This document shows positions 18,622 to 27,240 of a stretch of 64,000 bases of DNA, piece after piece. The notes beneath the pieces are model-generated. The model was not told the origin of the DNA. It ran no database searches and saw nothing but the letters and a program-made list of their open reading frames with translations. How positions within the stretch are numbered: position 1 is the stretch's first letter; every line of letters starts with the position of its first letter. The position numbers were made by a program, and so were the translations under genes. This DNA is from Acidobacteria bacterium Ga0077534 (GTDB lineage: Bacteria; Acidobacteriota; Blastocatellia; Pyrinomonadales; Pyrinomonadaceae), in NCBI GenBank assembly GCA_001464455.1, contig LNEI01000004.1:62001-126000 (forward strand), given 5' to 3'.

Positions 18622-21600
18622 ATGCCGCAAAAAGTGCCTCGCCCTATCTTCGGAAAGAAAGACTTCGTTCACCTGCATTTGCACACCGATTATAGCCTGT
18701 TGCAGAGCACAATCCAACTAAAGCCTTTAGCTAAAAGGCTTGGTGAGCTTGAGCAGAAAGCTTGTGCTATCACCGACTACGGCAACATGTATGGTGCCGT
18801 CGCCTTTTACAATGCGATGTCCGGGAACGGTATCCTGCCGATCATCGGCTATGAGGCTTTTTTGCGGTACGGCAGCCGTTTTGACCGCATTTCATCGGTT
18901 GAATCGGGCGAGAGAGGATATTACAACTTGATCCTTCTCGCAAAAGACCTAGAGGGCTATCACAATCTTGCATTCCTCTCTTCAAAAGCATTTACCGAAG
19001 GTTTTCATTACAAGCCGCGGATCGATATGGAGTTGCTTCGCGAGCGGTCGGCGGGGCTAATAGCAATTTCAGCTTGCGTGGAGGGCCCGGTCGGCCATCA
19101 TTTGGCTTCGGGAGATACGGAAAAGGCCGCCGAACGGGCGAAAGAGCTGGCATCGCACTTTGAGGCAGGCTGTTTCTTTCTCGAGATCAAAGAACTCGCA
19201 GACGGTGATCGATCTTTAATGAAGAAAACGGCTGAACTTGGAAGATCACTCCAGTTGCCGCTGGTTGCGACGAACGATGTTCATTATCTAAAGGCGGACG
19301 ATGCACGGGCACAGAAGGTTTTGATCGCGATCGGCGACGGACGGACGATCGGGCCGGAGAGTGAGGGCGACGGCATTCAGTACCTTCGTTCTGCCGAGGA
19401 AATGTGGGAGCTATTCGGCTCAGATTTTCCTGAAGCACTTGAGAATACGGTGCGGATCGCCGAAATGTGCGAGCTTGAGATACCGCAGGGCGACGACGTT
19501 CGGCAGCTTCCTAACTTTCCGATCCCGCCGGACGCCGGCGACATTGGTACCGATGAGTATTTCGAAAAAGTACTATGGGATGGCTTTGAGGATCGGAAAC
19601 GAACTGAATGGCAGCCGATGTTAGAACTTGGGCTGTTAAAACACAGCCTCGACGAATACGAAGAACGCCTGAAGATCGAGATAGCAACGATCAAGAAGAT
19701 GGGCTTTCCCGGATACTTTTTGATCGTCTGGGACTTCATTGATTACGCTCGAAATAAAGGCATTCCGGTCGGGCCCGGACGTGGGTCAGCTGCTGGTTCG
19801 TTGGCTGCATACTGCATGCGCATCACGGACGTCGACCCGATACAACACGACCTGCTCTTCGAGCGATTCCTTAACCCCGAACGCATCTCGATGCCCGACA
19901 TCGATATCGATTTCTGCATTCGCGGGCGCGGCGACGTGATCAGTCACGTTACTGAGTTTTACGGGAAAGAGTCAGTTTGCCAGATCATAACGTTTGGAAC
20001 GCTGGCATCGAGGGCTGCGATCAAGGACGTTGGGCGTGCCCTGAACATGCCATACGGCGACGTAGAAAAGATCGCAAAACTCATTCCGCCGCCTGTCCGC
20101 GGACGTAATGTAAGCATTTCGCAGGCGCTGGAAACCGTTCCTGAACTTAAAGCAGCGGCTAAAGATCCGAAGGTCAAAGAGCTGGTAGATCTGGCTTTAC
20201 GTATCGAAGGATGTTCGCGACACACGTCCGTCCACGCGGCTGGCGTCGTCATCAGCCCCAAACCGCTGCACGAACTCGTTCCGGTCGCATTATCCGGGAA
20301 GGACGAACTTACGAGCCAATATCCGATGGGCGATCTCGAGAAAGTCGGGATGCTGAAGATGGATTTTCTCGGGCTGACAACCCTAACCGTAATAGCCGAT
20401 TGTCTGGCCTCTATGAAGGAAAAGCTCGGCGTGACGATCGACTGGGCAAAGATACCAACGGACGACGAAAAGACAATGGCTTTGTTCGGTGAAGGGCGGA
20501 CCGAGGCGATCTTCCAGTTTGAATCATCTGGAATGGCTGATATGTGCCGCCGTCTGCGACCAAAGGAACTCGAAGATCTGTCCGCTCTGAACGCACTTTA
20601 TCGACCGGGCCCGCTTGATGGAGGTATGATCGACGACTTCATCGACCGGCATCGCGGCCTGAAGCCCGTAGAATATGTACTTCCAGAGATGGAAGCGATC
20701 CTTGGCAATACGTTTGGGGTTCTCGTTTATCAGGAGCAGATCATGCAGCTTGCCCAGAAGCTCGCCGGATACAGCCTCGGCCAGGCCGATCTGATGCGTC
20801 GGGCGATGGGTAAGAAGAAGATCGAGGAAATGGCCGTTCACGAGCAGACGTTTGTCGATGGAGCGGTCGCAAATAAGATCCCGAAGAAAACAGCGAAAGA
20901 GATCTTTGACCTGATGGCAAAATTTGCCGATTACGGGTTTAACCGAAGCCACTCAATGGCATACGCCGTTCTTGCGTTTCAGACCGCCTATCTCAAGGCT
21001 CATTTCCCTGCTTATTTTTATGCGTCCGTGCTTTCGCATGAAGCCCAGGATAGTGCAAAAGTTTATAAATACTCTACTGAGCTTAAGTCTATGGGGCTCA
21101 GTCTTTTACCGCCTGACGTTAACGAAAGCGGTGAAGGATTTACGCCAATTGACGATACCGTTCGATACGGCCTGACGGCGATCAAGGGTATTGGCACATC
21201 CAGTGTGCAGGCTATTGTTCAGGCGAGGCTGTCCGGTAAGTTCACGTCGATCTTCGATTTTTGCAACCGTATTGAGCCGGGAGCAGTAAACCGCCGGGCG
21301 ATGGAAAGCCTGATCGGTGCGGGGGCCTTCGATTCGTTGAAACCCGTCGAATTCGACATTGCGTCGTGGCGTTCGAGAATGAACGCCTCGATCGACGCTG
21401 CCCTGCAGCAGGGCGCCCGAGCGGCAGATGACCGGCTTCGCGGGCAGAGCGGCCTTTTTGGCGCCACGGAGACCTCAGATGCAGCTGAACAAACACTCGT
21501 CGACGCTGAGCCCTGGAGCCAGACCGATCTCGCGAGTCGTGAAAAGGCGGCAGTTGGCTTTTATCTTTCTACGCATCCGCTCGACAATTATAAACAGCTG

Positions 21601-22146
21601 CTCGATGGCATGAGTCTTCGGCAGATCGCGGATATTGCGGAGTCTCAATCTGGAGATCTCGTTAGGCTCGCAGGAATGATCAGCGGGCTGCAGATCCGAA
21701 CGAGCAAGAAAGGAAATCGGTTCGCGATGTTTCGTTTCGAAGACCGATCGGCGGGCATGAAAGCCGTCGTCCTGGGTGAGAACTTTACCAAACTCAGCAT
21801 GATGCTCGCTGACGATCAGATGTTCATTGCTGATGGCAAGATCGAATCTTCAGATGGCCAGGAGCCGACGCTGATGATCAATGAACTGAGATCGCTCGAC
21901 GAGGCAGTCGCCTCTACCGCCCGAGCGATAAATATCGTGATAAACGAGCGAGAGCTTAATGAGGACTATTTCGAATCGCTCTATAAATTGCTTGAAAAGG
22001 AGCGCGGCGGCTGCGGTGTCGTTCTCTCGATAAGAGCTGGTGACACCAAAGTTCGAGTCGAATCCGGGTCGTTGAGTATCACAGGAAGTCGCAATATTCA
22101 ACGCGAGCTCGAGGCAAAAGGCTGCGAGGTCAGCTGGCTTCGCTAA
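18622..22146 (+). CDS. dnaE: DNA polymerase III alpha subunit
   Basis: The replicative polymerase catalytic subunit, 1174 aa. Domains in order: PHP (HLHLHTDYSLL, about residues 12-25), polymerase core with GPGRGSAAGSLAAYC (about 383), the catalytic pair in MPDIDIDFCIRGRG (about 423) and a third Asp in LKMDFLGL (about 578), helix-hairpin-helix (YGLTAIKGIG, about 850), and a C-terminal OB fold (VRLAGMISGLQIRTSKKGN, about 1015). Type DnaE1, with no exonuclease domain. The start at 18622 leaves no room for its own leader outside miaB, so its promoter must lie inside miaB or the mRNA is leaderless. accA follows, an order also found in E. coli. Confidence 0.97.
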   Translation: MPQKVPRPIFGKKDFVHLHLHTDYSLLQSTIQLKPLAKRLGELEQKACAITDYGNMYGAVAFYNAMSGNGILPIIGYEAFLRYGSRFDRISSVESGERGYYNLILLAKDLEGYHNLAFLSSKAFTEGFHYKPRIDMELLRERSAGLIAISACVEGPVGHHLASGDTEKAAERAKELASHFEAGCFFLEIKELADGDRSLMKKTAELGRSLQLPLVATNDVHYLKADDARAQKVLIAIGDGRTIGPESEGDGIQYLRSAEEMWELFGSDFPEALENTVRIAEMCELEIPQGDDVRQLPNFPIPPDAGDIGTDEYFEKVLWDGFEDRKRTEWQPMLELGLLKHSLDEYEERLKIEIATIKKMGFPGYFLIVWDFIDYARNKGIPVGPGRGSAAGSLAAYCMRITDVDPIQHDLLFERFLNPERISMPDIDIDFCIRGRGDVISHVTEFYGKESVCQIITFGTLASRAAIKDVGRALNMPYGDVEKIAKLIPPPVRGRNVSISQALETVPELKAAAKDPKVKELVDLALRIEGCSRHTSVHAAGVVISPKPLHELVPVALSGKDELTSQYPMGDLEKVGMLKMDFLGLTTLTVIADCLASMKEKLGVTIDWAKIPTDDEKTMALFGEGRTEAIFQFESSGMADMCRRLRPKELEDLSALNALYRPGPLDGGMIDDFIDRHRGLKPVEYVLPEMEAILGNTFGVLVYQEQIMQLAQKLAGYSLGQADLMRRAMGKKKIEEMAVHEQTFVDGAVANKIPKKTAKEIFDLMAKFADYGFNRSHSMAYAVLAFQTAYLKAHFPAYFYASVLSHEAQDSAKVYKYSTELKSMGLSLLPPDVNESGEGFTPIDDTVRYGLTAIKGIGTSSVQAIVQARLSGKFTSIFDFCNRIEPGAVNRRAMESLIGAGAFDSLKPVEFDIASWRSRMNASIDAALQQGARAADDRLRGQSGLFGATETSDAAEQTLVDAEPWSQTDLASREKAAVGFYLSTHPLDNYKQLLDGMSLRQIADIAESQSGDLVRLAGMISGLQIRTSKKGNRFAMFRFEDRSAGMKAVVLGENFTKLSMMLADDQMFIADGKIESSDGQEPTLMINELRSLDEAVASTARAINIVINERELNEDYFESLYKLLEKERGGCGVVLSIRAGDTKVRVESGSLSITGSRNIQRELEAKGCEVSWLR

Positions 22147-22179
22147 CTGTTTACGTCCGAATCAGCTATCATCTTGGTT

Positions 22180-23004
22180 ATGTCGAAAACCGCCTTCGAA
22201 CGCGTACAAATGGCTCGCCATCCTGAGCGGCCGTATGCGATGGACCTATTTAAGACAATTTTTACCGACTTTGTCGAAGTTCACGGCGACCGCCGATTTT
22301 CCGACGATCCGGCAATGATCACGGGTTTTGCTCGCATAGACGGCCTTGAGGTTTGTGTCATAGGACAGCAAAAGGGCCGTGATATCAACGAACGTCGCCA
22401 TCGAAACTTTGCGATGTCGAAACCAGAAGGTTATCGCAAGGCCCTACGCCTGATGAATATGGCGGAAAAGTTTGGCCGTCCTATCATCACGATAATCGAT
22501 ACGCCCGGCGCCTATCCTGGGATCGATGCCGAGGAACGAGGACAGGCTGAGGCCATCGCATTTAATTTACGCGAAATGGCAGGGTTGAAGGTGCCGATCA
22601 TTGTTGTAGTTCTCGGCGAGGGCGGCAGCGGCGGAGCTTTGGCGATAGGCATCGGCGACCGGGTTTTGATGATGGAGAATGCTGTTTACAGCGTTATCAC
22701 CCCCGAAGGATGTGCGGCTATCCTCTGGAAATCTGCTGAAAAAGCCCCGGACGCCGCCGAGGGCTTAAAACTTACGGCAAGCAATTTGAAGCAGTTCGAC
22801 ATTATCGATGAGATCATCGCCGAGGCCGAACCGTGGACGATGCCCGAGGTGGATGACAAAAAGGCTGAGGCGAGGTTTGATAAGATCGCAGCTGATCTAA
22901 AGCGCAGCATTTTGAAGGAACTCAAGACGCTAACGGCTCTGGATCAAAAGACTTTACTAGATAACAGGTACAAGAAGTTTCGAAAAATGGGCGAGTGGGT
23001 TTAA
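22180..23004 (+). CDS. accA: Acetyl-CoA carboxylase carboxyltransferase subunit alpha
   Basis: Carries out carboxyl transfer from biotin to acetyl-CoA together with AccD in fatty-acid synthesis. Recognisable by FVEVHGDRRFSDDPAMITG, GQQKGRDINERRHRNFAMSK (split here at about residues 63-82) and the oxyanion-hole segments GEGGSGGALAIGIGDRV and VITPEGCAAILWK. At 274 aa it lacks most of the N-terminal helical arm of the E. coli protein (319 aa). I chose ATG 22180; TTG 22174 is also in frame. accD is not in the window. Confidence 0.95.
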   Translation: MSKTAFERVQMARHPERPYAMDLFKTIFTDFVEVHGDRRFSDDPAMITGFARIDGLEVCVIGQQKGRDINERRHRNFAMSKPEGYRKALRLMNMAEKFGRPIITIIDTPGAYPGIDAEERGQAEAIAFNLREMAGLKVPIIVVVLGEGGSGGALAIGIGDRVLMMENAVYSVITPEGCAAILWKSAEKAPDAAEGLKLTASNLKQFDIIDEIIAEAEPWTMPEVDDKKAEARFDKIAADLKRSILKELKTLTALDQKTLLDNRYKKFRKMGEWV

Positions 23005-23017
23005 CCCGAAACTAAAA

Positions 23018-23053
23018 GTCCTCGGCATTAGATAAAATCTAACGCACGAGGAC
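23018..23053. other. Hairpin between convergent accA and ssb
   Basis: Arms GTCCTCG (23018-23024) and CGAGGAC (23047-23053) enclose a second stem ATTAGAT/ATCTAA. There is no T run on either side, so it may be a weak bidirectional terminator or an mRNA 3'-end stabiliser. Confidence 0.5.
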
Positions 23054-23084
23054 ATTAAAGAACAAAACGTTTGCTCACAGCAGC

Positions 23085-23582
23085 TTAAAACGGTATATCG
23101 TCATCAGAGCCCGCCGGCTGCGATATCGGTGAAGGGGCAGATGAGCCTCCGCCGCTTGAAGACGCCCCTGCTGAAGAACTCGAAGGTGAAGGACCGCCGC
23201 TGTACGTTGGTTCATCATCGTGATCGGGGCTAGCGTAGTTTCCAGCGTCATCACGGCCCGCGCTTATGAACTGCATATCGGTTGCCTGTACATCCAGCGT
23301 ATAACGGTTGTTATTGTCCCGATCTGTCCACTCATCGATCCTTAGACGGCCCTCGATATAAACGGGTCGGCCCTTCGAAAGGTACTTCGAGGCATTTTCT
23401 GCTTGATTTCCCCACAGTGTGACTTTGAACCAGGTGGTCACATCCTGCAGCTCGCCAGCCTTGTCACGGCGTTTTTCGTTGGTGGCCATCGAAAAACTGC
23501 AAACAGCCTTGCCCTGAGGGGTGTAACGAAGTTCCGGATCCTTTCCAAGGTTTCCGACTAGAATGATCTTGTTGAATGACAT
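23085..23582 (-). CDS. ssb: Single-stranded DNA-binding protein
   Basis: The OB fold occupies about residues 1-112 (NKIILVGNLGKDPELRYTPQ, FSMATNEKRRD, WFKVTLWGNQAENASKYLSK). A Gly/Ser/Pro-rich linker follows, and the protein ends in the acidic tip DDDIPF that docks replication and repair partners. AGAGGA lies eight bases before the start. At 165 aa it is a typical bacterial SSB. Confidence 0.96.
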   Translation of the reverse strand: MSFNKIILVGNLGKDPELRYTPQGKAVCSFSMATNEKRRDKAGELQDVTTWFKVTLWGNQAENASKYLSKGRPVYIEGRLRIDEWTDRDNNNRYTLDVQATDMQFISAGRDDAGNYASPDHDDEPTYSGGPSPSSSSAGASSSGGGSSAPSPISQPAGSDDDIPF

Positions 23583-23708
23583 GTGTGATTTCCTCTTGAG
23601 TGTGAATTTTATCTAAACCAATTGTATGTTTATCGCATCAATATAACACGACCAGTGGGCTGTGATAAAATTTGCCGTGTCGCCTGTCTCTCTTATCTCT
23701 GTCTTGTG

Positions 23709-24833
23709 ATGAACCTCATCTTTTTCCGCAGAATTCTAGCAGCTTTTCTTTTATTAGCGGGTTCACTTTCCGTATTTTCACAAGGGGCAAAAACTTCTGA
23801 TGCGGAACTCGTTGTTTCTAGATGTTGGAGCTTTGTCACCGAAGAACCGGCGTCGCGACTGCTCGCGACCGATTCAGGAATATTTATCGGCTCTGAAAAT
23901 GCTCGCGTCGATGCGCTCATGCTGGACGGCTCGCGTCTTTGGTCCAGCGAACTCGGCGGCTCAATAGTTTCCAATATGATCGCGACGGACAACCGAATAC
24001 TGGTTGTCACAACCGCATCGTCGGCTGAGGCTGGTCGTTCGGACAGTCTTCTTCGCGGACTTAGCACGGAAACCGGCATCACGAATTTGAGCATCCCGGT
24101 GCCAAACTCCGACCGCTATTTTCTGGCGGCTGATAATGGCATGATCATACTCGTATCCCGCAACGGAAAGGTTATCGGGTTGGATCGAACCGGGGCCATC
24201 AAATGGAAGCGTGAGGTTGCCGAGGGCTTCGTCGCTGAGCCATTTTTTTCTCCTGGAAAGGTAATGATCGCGACCACCGCGAAGCAGATCTTTACGATCG
24301 ACCTGGCGAACGGCGAGATCGAGTCGATGCGACGTTCTGCGAGTGAGATAACCGCTGTTGCAAAGACCCCAACCGGTGAAGCCATCGCAGGAGACGGCCG
24401 GGGAAATCTCACTGTACTCAACGGGGCAGAAAAACCTTTCTGGAAGTTCAAAAGCGGGGGCGAGATATCGAGAATCTTTGTCAATGGCTCGCAGGTAATC
24501 GCGGCGTCTCATGATAATTTTGTCTACCAGCTACGGATGCGAAATGGAGATGTGGAATGGAAAAAACGGCTGGGCGGGCGAGTTCAGCAGATGGCGATCA
24601 TTAATGGCAAATATGTGTTGACGGCAAGTTTTGACGAAAAGTCAGCCATTTTAACAGACATTCTGACCGGCAAGGTTGTGGGACAAATACCCTTTGCAGA
24701 AAATGAGACTATCTCGGCACCACCCTCCTATGCCCAGGGATCGCTCACCATCCTGACCGACCGGGCAGTGCACCAACATTCGATCTCAGGCTGCCCGGGC
24801 ACAAAAGAAAGCGGCCGGGCGTCAATTCCCTAA
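23709..24833 (+). CDS. Secreted PQQ-type beta-propeller protein
   Basis: A signal peptide (MNLIFFRRILAAFLLLAGSL, cleavage near FSQ) is followed by repeating WD/PQQ-like blades: DGSRLWSSELGGSIVSNMIA, DRTGAIKWKREVAEGFVAEP, GAEKPFWKFKSGGEISRIF, GDVEWKKRLGGRVQQMAIIN. Such blades form an eight-bladed propeller; BamB in the outer-membrane assembly machine is the best-known relative, but this protein lacks a lipobox. Frame-upstream codons from 23622 were rejected because the signal peptide begins at ATG 23709. Binding partner unknown. Confidence 0.78.
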   Translation: MNLIFFRRILAAFLLLAGSLSVFSQGAKTSDAELVVSRCWSFVTEEPASRLLATDSGIFIGSENARVDALMLDGSRLWSSELGGSIVSNMIATDNRILVVTTASSAEAGRSDSLLRGLSTETGITNLSIPVPNSDRYFLAADNGMIILVSRNGKVIGLDRTGAIKWKREVAEGFVAEPFFSPGKVMIATTAKQIFTIDLANGEIESMRRSASEITAVAKTPTGEAIAGDGRGNLTVLNGAEKPFWKFKSGGEISRIFVNGSQVIAASHDNFVYQLRMRNGDVEWKKRLGGRVQQMAIINGKYVLTASFDEKSAILTDILTGKVVGQIPFAENETISAPPSYAQGSLTILTDRAVHQHSISGCPGTKESGRASIP

Positions 24834-24873
24834 ACCGCTTCCCAAAAATAACTTCAGCAGCCAAATCCAATTT

Positions 24874-25104
24874 CTAGTGTGAAACGGAATGCTGCTGCAA
24901 CATCGAGTAAATTTCGTCTTTTATCAGTAACTTCTTTTTCTTGAGGGTGACCTCCTCTAACTGTTCGTCGTCGCTGGGATAGGTTAAATGGGCGAGTTCG
25001 CTAAGGCGATTCTCAAAGTTTTGATGCTGATGAACCAGATCGCGGAAAGCAGGGTTGGTTTTCAGCAGTTCGTCTCTCACCGGATCGTTCGTTGACAAAT
25101 CCAT
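24874..25104 (-). CDS. DUF465 (YdcH-like) small protein
   Basis: A 76-residue protein with the DUF465 pattern: NPAFRDLVHQHQNFENRLSE, a loop, then LKKKKLLIKDEIYSML, expected to form a helical hairpin. Members are widespread in Gram-negative bacteria and have no firm function. It heads toward no obvious operon partner; rimI lies 118 bases upstream on the same strand. Confidence 0.85.
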   Translation of the reverse strand: MDLSTNDPVRDELLKTNPAFRDLVHQHQNFENRLSELAHLTYPSDDEQLEEVTLKKKKLLIKDEIYSMLQQHSVSH

Positions 25105-25222
25105 ATGGCAATTTTCCTCACTTTGTCAAAATTCCCAGTTACCCTAATTAACTACTTTGTAACCGAGTAAGTTTCATATTAGACCTAAGCCGATAAAGAA
25201 TCAAGCCAGATCCGTGCCTCGA

Positions 25223-25696
25223 TCAGGACTTCTCAACGTCAAGTAAAAGCCGCATCAGCAATGCGTGCTCGCGAGGATTTTCGTAAAAATGATTTCGCGT
25301 TTGGATCTTTTGAAAGCCATTCTTTTTGTAAAATGCGATGGCCCTCTCGTTCGATTCTCGAACCTCGAGCCATATGGCGACGCCCTTATTCTTTTTAACG
25401 AGCTCAATAAAATGATCAAGCAACATTTGCCCGAAGCCGCGATCTTGAGCTGATTCGATGACCGCGATATTGTAGATCTCCGCTTCCACCGTTGCTTCGA
25501 CGGCACCACCTTCGATGATTCGGCCTACCACCATTCCTACGGTTTCATTTTCGTCGTCCGCAAGGCGATACATTAAAGACGCCGGGTGTTTCAGCTCGTC
25601 CAGGTAGCTCTCGGCAGACCATGGGCTAAGATTCGCATTTTCACCAATGCGGATCAGGTCAGCAATATTTGATGTTTCGACCTTTTTGATACGCAT
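25223..25696 (-). CDS. rimI: Ribosomal protein S18 alanine N-acetyltransferase-like GNAT (RimI)
   Basis: A 157-residue GNAT protein starting MRIKKVETSNIADLIRIGEN with SPWSAESYL near residue 25, the tryptophan segment typical of RimI, and the acetyl-CoA loop ESAQDRGFGQMLLDHFIELV (about 88-107). RimI acetylates the N-terminus of ribosomal protein S18. The start is fixed by its TAATG overlap with the tsaB stop codon. tsaB-rimI adjacency is common in bacteria and supports the name. Confidence 0.85.
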   Translation of the reverse strand: MRIKKVETSNIADLIRIGENANLSPWSAESYLDELKHPASLMYRLADDENETVGMVVGRIIEGGAVEATVEAEIYNIAVIESAQDRGFGQMLLDHFIELVKKNKGVAIWLEVRESNERAIAFYKKNGFQKIQTRNHFYENPREHALLMRLLLDVEKS

Positions 25697-26325
25697 TAAA
25701 AATTCTTGCTGATAAACAAGGGCGGCGTGATGGCACCCGGCCGTTGACGGCATATGCGGGCAATATAACCGGCGATGTTCGTGCCGCAGTCAATGAACTG
25801 CTTATTCGTTACACGCTCAAAAAGGGCATTGTGTACCAGAATATTCACGTCGTGAAACTCAGCGGTAAAAAACTCATCCTCTCCAATAGTGTGGGGATCG
25901 TCGATCTCGGAGATCGCTGAGCCGGCAACCATAAAAGTCTGCATGCATACCGTATTACGTCCAGACGGAACTGCAGCAACGACCGGGCCGTCCAAATCAG
26001 CCCCGTAAACCATCGCTTTCAGGGCCGATTCGCTCGACATTGGAATACCAAGTCCGGTTTTTAGGCCCAGAGCGGTCGCCAGGCCGATACGTATGCCGGT
26101 AAAGCTTCCAGGCCCTGCGGAGACTGCTACCATCTCTAGCTCGTGTTTGGAAACGCCGTGCTCGCGAAGAAGCACATCAATGTTAAAAAGCAGATCTTCT
26201 GCCTTCGAGACAGCGGCGGGGCCAGTCCATCCTGCGATCTCGCGTTCGCCTCGTAGTAGTGAGATGCTGCCGCCCGCAATGGCGGCTTCGATAGCGAGAA
26301 TATAGCTATTTTGAGTTAGAGCCAT
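25696..26325 (-). CDS. tsaB: tRNA threonylcarbamoyladenosine biosynthesis protein TsaB
   Basis: An ASKHA-fold protein of 209 aa that serves as scaffold for TsaD in making t6A37 of tRNA. Signatures are YILAIEAAIAGGSISLL at the start, LEMVAVSAGPGSFTGIRIGLATALGLK (split; about residues 63-90) and PVVAAVPSGRN. Its ATG follows directly on the stop codon of the nucleotidyltransferase gene (TAGATG), and its own stop overlaps the rimI start, so all three are translationally coupled. Confidence 0.93.
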   Translation of the reverse strand: MALTQNSYILAIEAAIAGGSISLLRGEREIAGWTGPAAVSKAEDLLFNIDVLLREHGVSKHELEMVAVSAGPGSFTGIRIGLATALGLKTGLGIPMSSESALKAMVYGADLDGPVVAAVPSGRNTVCMQTFMVAGSAISEIDDPHTIGEDEFFTAEFHDVNILVHNALFERVTNKQFIDCGTNIAGYIARICRQRPGAITPPLFISKNF

Positions 26326-27240
26326 CTATCTTTCGAGAGAGCGGAAGTTTCTTCCGAGTGACGGGAGCAGGCGTTGAAAGAAATTGCCGGTTCGATAGAA
26401 AAAACGCGTCGAGGCGTCAATATCACCCTCCATTTCGATCGTTGCCCTTACAGGATTCGGGAGAAGTCGAGAACGGAGTTGCGTCAGAAACTCGGTCGGC
26501 TGCTTAGTCAACAGCCAGAGCGGTACCTCGCGTGGCGGCACGTTCCACGAGTTTTCAATAGATCGGGTGAGCCACCGTGGAAGCTTGTTGTTTCCGTGCT
26601 TAAGCGGCGTTCCCGATAGATCAAGTCCAAGGTATTTTTCGGCCAGCAAGATCGTGCAGATGATCCAACGGCGGCGCTTGTCGCCGACCGAGTCCAAGGC
26701 TCGCTGCCATTCAAAATCGGCAGGCCGATTGGCGACAAGATAATAAATATCCCAGAGCTTTTCGCGATTCACGCCCCCGTCGTTCAACCAATGAACGGCA
26801 ACAACGCGAAGGTGATCCTCCGGTCTCAATACGCGGATCGCAGAACCCTCTACGTTGATGATTTGACTGTTTTCAAAAAGATCGGTCCAAGCGAGCGAGT
26901 CAAGATGCCGCAGTTCGCGGTGAAGGTCGATTGCCATACCTTCAGCTGCGGTCGACGCGGCTAGCGCGGAAGCTCGTTCAAAATCATCAGACGAGACGGC
27001 AAGGTCAACATCGATCGATGACCTAAACACTTCAGGCGGGTAAAACCGATCGACAGCAAAGCCTTTTATCAGCACCGGTTCGATGTCATTCTCACGAAAC
27101 AGGCCGAAGATACGGGCGATACGCTGGCCCTGAATCTTTCGCTGCAAAATAGCCCAGCGAGCATGATCATTTATGACGTCAACCGTTTCAACCACGAGGA
27201 AGAGGATATCAAACCGTGCGCGGCAGTACGAATGCTCCAA
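26326..27240 (-). CDS. Nucleotidyltransferase family protein (NTP_transf_5-like)
   Basis: The core PVLIKGFAVDRFYPPEVFRS followed by SIDVDLAVSSDDFERA (about residues 55-88) matches the minimal-nucleotidyltransferase signature in which Lys-Gly and Asp-x-Asp bind nucleotide and metal. RVVAVHWLNDGGVNREKLWD lies further on. Members are often linked to surface polysaccharide genes; the substrate is unknown. The start is uncertain: TTG 27240 overlaps the carboxylase gene by 32 bases, and GTG 27195 is an alternative. The gene ends directly at the tsaB start. Confidence 0.75.
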   Translation of the reverse strand: MEHSYCRARFDILFLVVETVDVINDHARWAILQRKIQGQRIARIFGLFRENDIEPVLIKGFAVDRFYPPEVFRSSIDVDLAVSSDDFERASALAASTAAEGMAIDLHRELRHLDSLAWTDLFENSQIINVEGSAIRVLRPEDHLRVVAVHWLNDGGVNREKLWDIYYLVANRPADFEWQRALDSVGDKRRRWIICTILLAEKYLGLDLSGTPLKHGNNKLPRWLTRSIENSWNVPPREVPLWLLTKQPTEFLTQLRSRLLPNPVRATIEMEGDIDASTRFFYRTGNFFQRLLPSLGRNFRSLER

